From CAZHMN01 sp964533705 (GTDB lineage Bacteria > Electryoneota > B3-LCP): a stretch of 12,333 nucleotides of DNA. Below are positions 7,034 through 12,333 of this stretch, one piece after another. Every line of letters begins with the position of its first letter. Within the stretch, counting starts at the first letter, position 1. The notes under the pieces were generated by a model. The model ran no database searches, was not told the DNA's origin, and saw nothing but the letters and a program-made list of their open reading frames with translations. A program made the translations under genes and the position numbers. The stretch spans positions 1-12,333 of the forward strand of contig CAZHMN010000083.1 of assembly GCA_964533705.1 (NCBI GenBank). The letters are read 5' to 3'.

Positions 7034-8737
7034 ATGCAAGTCAAATGGGAAGTCGTCAAACCGGCTGATCGAGGTCTAATACGCTCCATCGCCAATCAGA
7101 TACATCTCCCCGAAATCGTCGCCCAGATCCTCGTCAATCGAGGGATTGATACCTCGCGTGCTGCGCAGCTGTTTTTCGGCGGAAAAACCAAAGACCTATA
7201 CGATCCCTTCCTGATGAACGACATGGATATCGCCGTTGATCGGGTGATATCCGCTCTCCAGAAGCAGGAAAAAATCATCATTCATGGCGATTATGATGTG
7301 GATGGCATCACCGCGGTGTCCATGCTCTATCTCTTTTTGAGGGATCTCGGTGGACAGGTTAGTTACTACATCCCCGATAGACAGCAGGAAGGATATGGTC
7401 TTTCCATAGCCGGAATCGAGGAGTCCCACCGCTGGGGAGCCAGCTTAATCATTTCGGTTGATTGCGGCATCACTTCCACCACGGAAGTGGAGTTGGCTCG
7501 CAAGTTGGGGATAGATGCCATTATCTCCGACCACCATGAACCGGGTGCCACTCTACCCGAAGTAACCGCCGTTTTGGATCCCAAGCGAGAGGATAGCAGC
7601 TACCCGTTCAGCGAACTCGCCGGCGTCGGTGTCGCCTATAAGCTGGCCCAGGGCATCAGCCAGAAGATGAAGCTGGATAACTCCTACCTCGAGCGTTATC
7701 TCGACCTAGTTGCCATTGGATCTGCCGCTGACATCGTCCCCTTGGTTGATGAAAATCGAATCCTGGTCAAAGAAGGATTGGATCGCTTAAATCATAACGG
7801 CAACGAAGGCATCAGGGCGTTGATTGACACCGCCGGATTCAAACCCGGGGATATCCAGGTGGGCAACATTGTCTTCGGATTGGCGCCGCGCATCAATGCT
7901 GTGGGCCGTCTCGGTTCTGCGAAGAGAGCTGCACTTCTGCTGATGACGCGGGATTACAATCGCGCTCTAAAAATTGCCGCTGAACTGGAGCGTGAGAATC
8001 GCCGGCGCAAGGAGATTGATAATCGAACGTTGAAGGAAGCGCTGGATAAGATCGAGCGAGAGTACGATGCCGAAAAGGATTATGCCATCGTTTTAGCTCG
8101 TGAAAACTGGCATTCCGGCGTTATTGGCATCGTCGCTTCCCGCATCGTCGAAAAATATTATCGCCCTACGGTCATGATCACCATTGAAGATGGTATCGGC
8201 AAGGGGTCGGCGCGATCCATTCCCGGCTTCGATTTATTCCACGCTATCCAGGATTGCTCGGATCTGTTAGAACAGTACGGCGGGCACAAATATGCGGCCG
8301 GACTGACCATCCGGGAAGATCAGATTGATGAGTTCAGGAGGCGCTTTAACGATGTCGTTTCAAAACGGATCATTCCCGAAGATCTGGTTCCAAAACTGAG
8401 CATTGACGCTGAAATCAAATTGGACGAAATATCGCCCGAAGTGGTCAAAACCCTGCGCGATTTTGCACCCTTCGGGCCTAAGAACATGAGGCCGAATTTC
8501 GCCAGCTACGGACTGGAAATCGTCGGGATGCCGCGCATCGTGGGATCGAATCATCTGAAATTCAAGGTGCGTCAGCCTTCATCCGGCGGACTGGTCTTTG
8601 ACGCCATCGGCTTCAATCTGGGGCACCTGCTCCCGATTCTGCAAAACGGACCCGGTGTGGACATGGTTTACACGATTGAAGAAAACAAGTGGATGAATCA
8701 GATTAATCTGCAACTTTGCGCCAAAGACCTTAGATGA
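7034..8737 (+). CDS. recJ: Single-stranded-DNA-specific exonuclease RecJ
   Basis: The protein has 567 residues, the usual RecJ length. RecJ degrades single-stranded DNA 5' to 3' in recombination, mismatch and excision repair. The DHH phosphoesterase core shows HGDYDVDG (residues 84-91), SVDCG, and the signature DHH at D166-H167-H168, which bind the catalytic metals. The DHHA1 domain follows with WHSGVIGIVASR and GGHKYAAG (about 416-423), and then an OB-fold region to the C-terminus. All metal-binding motifs look intact. The ATG at 7034 lies 15 nt after the stop of the acyl-CoA synthetase gene and matches the usual RecJ start (MQVKWEV). No clear ribosome binding site precedes it, so translational coupling to the upstream gene is likely. 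Confidence 0.96.
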   Translation: MQVKWEVVKPADRGLIRSIANQIHLPEIVAQILVNRGIDTSRAAQLFFGGKTKDLYDPFLMNDMDIAVDRVISALQKQEKIIIHGDYDVDGITAVSMLYLFLRDLGGQVSYYIPDRQQEGYGLSIAGIEESHRWGASLIISVDCGITSTTEVELARKLGIDAIISDHHEPGATLPEVTAVLDPKREDSSYPFSELAGVGVAYKLAQGISQKMKLDNSYLERYLDLVAIGSAADIVPLVDENRILVKEGLDRLNHNGNEGIRALIDTAGFKPGDIQVGNIVFGLAPRINAVGRLGSAKRAALLLMTRDYNRALKIAAELERENRRRKEIDNRTLKEALDKIEREYDAEKDYAIVLARENWHSGVIGIVASRIVEKYYRPTVMITIEDGIGKGSARSIPGFDLFHAIQDCSDLLEQYGGHKYAAGLTIREDQIDEFRRRFNDVVSKRIIPEDLVPKLSIDAEIKLDEISPEVVKTLRDFAPFGPKNMRPNFASYGLEIVGMPRIVGSNHLKFKVRQPSSGGLVFDAIGFNLGHLLPILQNGPGVDMVYTIEENKWMNQINLQLCAKDLR

Positions 8738-8959
8738 CCTCTTTGTTTTGACGGATTGAGTTGAAATTTGCCTGGATTTCTCCGCTGCTCTGTATATGCA
8801 CGAGTTACTGAGATACATCACCCCAAGTTGGATAGACTGAACGGATCAGAGCAACACTCCAATCCCCGTGCCGACTATTAGCGAAGCATTCTTGCGTGAT
8901 ATCCGAAATCGAACGCAATCAAAATAGCAGCAACTACTTAACCTAACCGGAGGAAAGAT
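8738..8959. other. Intergenic region separating recJ from the thiolase operon
   Basis: No gene and no strong terminator are seen. The stretch probably contains the promoter of the following three-gene operon, but no pair of boxes at good spacing stands out; TATATG at 8793-8798 is a possible -10 box. An inverted repeat TTGCGT (8892-8897) / ACGCAA (8913-8918) with a 15-nt spacer might be an operator, but its arms are short. A strong ribosome binding site, GGAGGAAA, ends this region. Confidence 0.4.
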
Positions 8960-10273
8960 ATGCGAGATGTCTTTGTCGTATCGGGCGGAGTTTCCAAATT
9001 CGCTAAGGCTCGTCCGGATGTTACATTTCAGGCCATGTGCAAAGAAGCCTATGATTATGCTTTGGCGGACATCGGCTTAGAATTCAAGCAGGCGGCCGAG
9101 CTGATTGACGGCTCCGTCTCTTCTTATTTCTCGGATCATTTTAATCGTCAGTTGAAAGCGGGCAGTATGGTTCAGGATTACCTGGGATTATGCCCCAAAC
9201 CGAACAAGCGCATCGAAGGCGGGGGTGCCACCGGCGGATTGTGTTTCCAGGCCGGCTGGGAAGCGGTCGCCTCGGGTCGCTTCGACATTTGCGTTGTGTT
9301 CGGCTGGGAAACCATGTCCCGGGTCAACACATGGAAAGGCAATGAATTTATCGCTTTAGCATCCGACGCCAGCTTCGACTACCCGGTCGGCGGATTTTAT
9401 TCCGGCTATTACGCCATGATGGTAGTCCGTCACATGAAGGAATACGGCACCAAAGTCGAGCAAATGGCGTTGGTTTCGGTGAAGAACCACAACAACGCTT
9501 TCCACAATCCATATGCTCAGAAGCGCATGAAGATAACAATTGAAGACGTGCGCAATTCGGAAATGGTGGCCTGGCCCCTAACCATGCTTGATATCTGTGT
9601 GATGAGCGATGGGGCTGCGGCGATTTTATTCGCCAGCGAAAAAGGGTTGAACACCTTGGAGAAAGCCGTCGGCAAAAGACTGAAACCCAGCAAGGTTGTC
9701 GGTGTGGGTGCTGGTATGGATGCCATGCGAATGGCCGACCGACCTCACGGCAAGGTTCCCTTGTTGTCCCATGAAAAACCGGAAGATTACAAGGATTTGA
9801 AATATCCGGGCGTGCACTCTTTCCGGTCGGGACGCATGGCCAGCAAGACGGCCTACGAAATGGCCGGCATCACCGATCCCATCAATGAATTGGACTTCAT
9901 CGAACTGCACGACGCTTACACCTCGTCGGAGATCCAGACTTACGAAGATATGGGTTTATGCAGATACGGTGATGGTGGTGAATTCGTAGAAAGCGGCGCG
10001 CCTTTTATGCCGAATTTGGACTACGGGTACAAGTTTCCGAATCAGGGGAAAATCCCCGTCAATCCTTCGGGAGGATTGATCGCCTGCGGGCATCCCGTCG
10101 GCGCCACCGGCTTGATGCAAGGCGTATTCGCCCACTGGCAGCTGCAGGAAACCATCGGCGATCACTTTAAGGATTCCACTCTGCAGGTGAAAAACGCCAA
10201 GCGCGGCGTTATCCACAGCCACGCCGGCACCGGAACCTATGTCACCGTGTCCATTCTCGAGAAAGGATTTTAA
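8960..10273 (+). CDS. Thiolase-superfamily protein (SCP2-thiolase-like) lacking the usual catalytic cysteines
   Basis: The protein has 437 residues and starts at ATG 8960 after GGAGGAAA. It has the thiolase fold of the lipid-transfer/SCP2 branch: VFVVSGGVSKF at the start, the GGGATGG loop at residues 87-93, HDAYTSSE from H317, and NPSGGLIACGHPVGATG with H378. In active SCP2 thiolases the loop reads CATG with the nucleophilic cysteine, and the later motif reads HDCF with a second catalytic cysteine. Here these positions are Gly89 and Ala319, while the two histidines remain. C95 and C376 are nearby cysteines of unknown role. The DUF35 gene follows 2 nt after the stop, which points to a thiolase-DUF35 complex. 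Possible roles are a modified acyl-CoA thiolase or a C-C lyase/aldolase like Ltp2. Calling it an acetyl-CoA acetyltransferase would be unsafe. Confidence 0.85.
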   Translation: MRDVFVVSGGVSKFAKARPDVTFQAMCKEAYDYALADIGLEFKQAAELIDGSVSSYFSDHFNRQLKAGSMVQDYLGLCPKPNKRIEGGGATGGLCFQAGWEAVASGRFDICVVFGWETMSRVNTWKGNEFIALASDASFDYPVGGFYSGYYAMMVVRHMKEYGTKVEQMALVSVKNHNNAFHNPYAQKRMKITIEDVRNSEMVAWPLTMLDICVMSDGAAAILFASEKGLNTLEKAVGKRLKPSKVVGVGAGMDAMRMADRPHGKVPLLSHEKPEDYKDLKYPGVHSFRSGRMASKTAYEMAGITDPINELDFIELHDAYTSSEIQTYEDMGLCRYGDGGEFVESGAPFMPNLDYGYKFPNQGKIPVNPSGGLIACGHPVGATGLMQGVFAHWQLQETIGDHFKDSTLQVKNAKRGVIHSHAGTGTYVTVSILEKGF

Positions 10274-10275
10274 TC

Positions 10276-10806
10276 ATGGCTGAAAAAAAATACATCAAAC
10301 TGCCCGAGACCGATGAGGGAACCATCCTGTTCAACGTCCCCTTTCCGGAAGACCTCAAACAGTTAAAGGACATGGCTCCCATCATCATCAAGCAACCTTA
10401 TCACATTGATTACATTCACAGCTTTGGTCAGGATTCACCTTTTTTTGCGGGTCTGGCCAATAAAAAGCTCTTATCCACTAAATGTCCCCAGTGTGGATAC
10501 ACGTATGGGACCCCTCGACTTCACTGCATGTACTGCGGCAGCGAATGTGACTGGTTCGAATTGCCCCGTGAGGGGTATATCCACTGCTTCACAGTGTGCT
10601 ATTATGGCAGCGAAGAATTCCTGAAGGAGACTCCTTTCATTCTCATTCAGGTGGAGTGGCCCGGTGTGGACACTCTCTTTTTAGCTCGCTTGGTTGGAAT
10701 GGATCCCGCGGATGCAAGCCTCGACTGGGTAGGGATGAAAGTTCGCGCTCAGTTCCGGCGGAATTCCAAGTTCACCCCCACGGACGTTTATTTCGTCCCG
10801 GCTTAG
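10276..10806 (+). CDS. DUF35 zinc-ribbon/OB-fold partner of the thiolase-like protein
   Basis: The protein has 176 residues. After a helical N-terminal part of about 60 residues it carries a rubredoxin-like zinc ribbon, C70-x2-C73 and C84-x2-C87, and then an OB-fold domain to the end. This is the DUF35 architecture. DUF35 proteins are companions of thiolase-fold enzymes: in the archaeal thiolase/HMG-CoA synthase complex the protein bridges the two enzymes and holds CoA, BbsA works with the thiolase BbsB, and in ChsH2 the DUF35 domain is required by the aldolase Ltp2. The start at ATG 10276 lies 2 nt after the upstream stop, with AAAGGA inside the end of the upstream gene, so coupled translation and a fixed stoichiometry are likely. 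The N-terminal part appears somewhat longer than in typical members of 130-140 residues. Confidence 0.9.
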   Translation: MAEKKYIKLPETDEGTILFNVPFPEDLKQLKDMAPIIIKQPYHIDYIHSFGQDSPFFAGLANKKLLSTKCPQCGYTYGTPRLHCMYCGSECDWFELPREGYIHCFTVCYYGSEEFLKETPFILIQVEWPGVDTLFLARLVGMDPADASLDWVGMKVRAQFRRNSKFTPTDVYFVPA

Positions 10807-10816
10807 AATGTAATCT

Positions 10817-10844
10817 CTGCGTCCGGGGGAAACCCCGGGCGCAG
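10817..10844 (+). promoter_or_regulatory. Strong 12-bp hairpin with GAAA tetraloop between the DUF35 and Fe-S genes
   Basis: CTGCGTCCGGGG (10817-10828) pairs along its full length with 10833-10844 (one G-U pair), closed by the stable GNRA loop GAAA. No T-run follows, so it is not an intrinsic terminator. The end of the 3' arm shares its AG with the AGGA (10843-10846) that serves as ribosome binding site for the ATG at 10855. It may adjust translation of the Fe-S gene or protect the upstream mRNA from 3' exonucleases. Confidence 0.6.
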
Positions 10845-10854
10845 GATTCGATAG

Positions 10855-12159
10855 ATGATGAAACTAGACAAGGAGCTCTCCCCGCACGCCCGAGCCGCGT
10901 TGACTGAGATCGAAAAGTGCACCTCCTGCGGCCTCTGTAAGGACGTCTGCCCGGTGTTTGCCTTATCGCTTCGGGAAGCCGAAAGCCCACGGGGTAAGAT
11001 CAACCTGCTCCGAGCCTTGATGGAAGAAGATCTCGATCCGACCTCCGAGGGTGTAGATATCTTTAATCGCTGTCTGCTTTGCTACGCTTGTCAGGATGCC
11101 TGTCCGGCCGGTGTCAAAACCGAGCGCGTCTGGATATCCGCCCGGGAAATTCTGGCGGACAAGGTGGGACGACCTTTCGCCAAGTCGTTCTTTCTGCGGC
11201 GCGTTCTGCCTGCACCCCGCATCTGGAACATCGCCTTAGGTTTGGGTCGCATCCTTCCCGGTGGGGATGATTCTTTTAGGATCAGGGGTATGCAGCTTCC
11301 GCGCCCTGCAGGAGAGAGGATCAACCGCCTTCTGCCTGAAGTTTTGGAACCTCGAACTCAGCATACGGGTTCGGTCGCTTTCTTTCCCGGCTGCTTGTTA
11401 TCGGAGGTTTTCCCCCATATCGGGCTGAAAGCCGCAGAAATCCTGGCGAATATGGGCTATCGAGTTATTACACCGGCGGATCGAGTCTGCTGCGGTGCGC
11501 CGGCTTTTAACAACGGTGATCTGACCACCGGACGCAAACTGGCCGAGCGTAACTTAGAGATCATGACGTCGCTGGATGTGGATGCCGTGATTTCACCCGA
11601 TGCCACTTGCGGCGGAGCTTTTATGCATGAATGGGATCTGCTCTTTCCAGCCGGTTCTTTGTGGCGTAAGACCTATCTTGATTTCAGGGAAAAAGTCAGG
11701 GATTACGGCGAGTTCTTGCTGAGGCTTCTTTCCAGCCGGTCGGTGGTGGAAACCAGGCCTCTCGAATACCAAGTGACTATACACGATTCCTGTCATCTGA
11801 GCCATTTGCAGCACAAGGCGGATGTTCCCCGCAAGCTACTATCATTTATTCCGGGCATTCAGATTATAGAAAGCAAACAGAGTGATCTGTGCTGCGGTTT
11901 CGGCGGGTCCTACTCTGTTTTATACCCCCACGACTCCCGAGCGATTGCGCGCCGCAAACTGGAATACCTGCGAACTGATGACGAGGCCATGATTGTGGTG
12001 GGTTCACCCGGCTGCCTCTGGAAGCTGCGCAGTGAAGCTGCGGAATTGGGTTTAAACGTTCGCGTCGTCCACTATCTGGAGGTTCTCTGGGAATCCCTGC
12101 TGGGGGGTGGTACACCCGCTCCGCAAGCAGTGGACGAAGACGAGTTGAAAGCCGATTGA
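10855..12159 (+). CDS. GlcF/HdrD-like iron-sulfur electron-transfer protein with two CCG domains
   Basis: The protein has 434 residues. Two [4Fe-4S] ferredoxin motifs sit near the N-terminus: C22-x2-C25-x2-C28-x3-C32-P and C73-x2-C76-x2-C79-x3-C83-P. Two cysteine-rich CCG domains follow, the first with C180, C212-C213 and C252, the second with C313, C346-C347 and C387. This is the arrangement of the glycolate oxidase Fe-S subunit GlcF and of HdrD-like subunits. Such proteins take electrons from a FAD-linked oxidase (GlcD type) or an electron-transfer flavoprotein and pass them towards quinones or disulfides. No GlcD-type partner is present within the window; it may lie downstream. Translation starts at ATG 10855 (or 10858), 8 nt after AGGA. 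The gene follows the DUF35 gene by 48 nt and is probably in its operon. The last 20 or so residues are an acidic, disordered tail. The electron donor cannot be named from the sequence. Confidence 0.9.
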   Translation: MMKLDKELSPHARAALTEIEKCTSCGLCKDVCPVFALSLREAESPRGKINLLRALMEEDLDPTSEGVDIFNRCLLCYACQDACPAGVKTERVWISAREILADKVGRPFAKSFFLRRVLPAPRIWNIALGLGRILPGGDDSFRIRGMQLPRPAGERINRLLPEVLEPRTQHTGSVAFFPGCLLSEVFPHIGLKAAEILANMGYRVITPADRVCCGAPAFNNGDLTTGRKLAERNLEIMTSLDVDAVISPDATCGGAFMHEWDLLFPAGSLWRKTYLDFREKVRDYGEFLLRLLSSRSVVETRPLEYQVTIHDSCHLSHLQHKADVPRKLLSFIPGIQIIESKQSDLCCGFGGSYSVLYPHDSRAIARRKLEYLRTDDEAMIVVGSPGCLWKLRSEAAELGLNVRVVHYLEVLWESLLGGGTPAPQAVDEDELKAD

Positions 12160-12283
12160 CTGGTAAAATTAATACTTAGGCGATGCATCAGTTCTTTGAA
12201 AATAGGGTACCTTCACATTCAGGTTTCAGCTTTGGGCGAATTTCCTGGATTTTCCCTTACTTCCAGACCGCAAGGTTCGCTTT

Positions 12284-12333
12284 ATGATCGCCCGCCTGGG
12301 TAGTTTGTTAAACCGCGTTGCCGGTCGAGTCGT
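12284..12333 (+). CDS. Possible start of a further gene, cut by the window end
   Basis: An ATG at 12284 opens a frame that stays open to the last base (16 complete codons, beginning MIARLGSLL). AAGG lies 8 nt upstream and would serve as a ribosome binding site. The frame is also open upstream back to 12206, but without an earlier ATG. Too little is visible to assign a family. The stretch 12160-12283 shows no terminator for the Fe-S gene. Confidence 0.3.
   Translation, partial: MIARLGSLLNRVAGRV

Noticed and set aside
8892..8918. Inverted repeat TTGCGT/ACGCAA upstream of the thiolase operon
   Set aside because: Six-bp arms with a 15-nt spacer are expected by chance in a region of this size; it is kept only as a remark in the intergenic entry.
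1..12333. CRISPR array, tRNA, insertion sequence or phage gene
   Set aside because: I saw no regular repeat-spacer pattern, no tRNA cloverleaf with TTCGA arm, and no transposase or phage protein among the frames.

Overview
The window is 12.3 kb of a metagenome-type scaffold (one run of 100 N at 3009-3108), with every recognisable gene on the + strand. The organism is probably an uncultured bacterium of the FCB superphylum outside Bacteroidota proper, of the Zixibacteria / KSB1 / Electryoneota / Latescibacterota kind. The first gene ends in a type IX-secretion-like sorting domain with a YPNPFNPET motif, which is typical of those lineages. Yet several genes have strong GGAGG-like ribosome binding sites, TTG starts occur, and one promoter candidate is of the TTGACA/TATATT type; none of these is typical of true Bacteroidota. 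The ADP-forming acyl-CoA synthetase suggests an anaerobic or fermentative energy metabolism. The lineage is an inference from gene style, not from a marker gene.

Layout. 1-352: a cluster of small hairpins that looks like an intergenic repeat, then an AT-rich leader with a good promoter. 353-2320: a secreted seven-bladed beta-propeller protein, closed by an intrinsic terminator. 2376-2811: about 430 bp with no gene, ending in a terminator-like hairpin directly before the next gene. 2812-4757: a housekeeping block of a Nif3/YqfO-family protein (broken by the N gap), a coiled-coil zinc-ribbon protein, and RNase P RNA only 6 nt after it. 4814-8737: a fused ADP-forming acyl-CoA synthetase and RecJ, 15 nt apart. 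8960-12159: three tightly spaced genes for a thiolase-superfamily protein, a DUF35 zinc-ribbon/OB-fold protein and a GlcF/HdrD-like iron-sulfur protein. The last 170 bp hold at most the first codons of another gene.

How the genes may work together. The thiolase-like protein and the DUF35 protein almost certainly form one enzyme, as in other thiolase-DUF35 pairs. The thiolase-like protein appears to lack both cysteines expected of an SCP2-type thiolase: Gly89 sits where the nucleophile should be, and HDAY replaces HDCF. This recalls the aldolase Ltp2, which also depends on a DUF35 partner, so a non-thiolase C-C bond chemistry is possible. The Fe-S protein could carry electrons for a flavin-dependent oxidation step of the same pathway, with its flavoprotein partner lying outside the window. 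The acyl-CoA synthetase could convert the resulting acyl-CoA to acid plus ATP. These links are inferred from gene order and family knowledge only.
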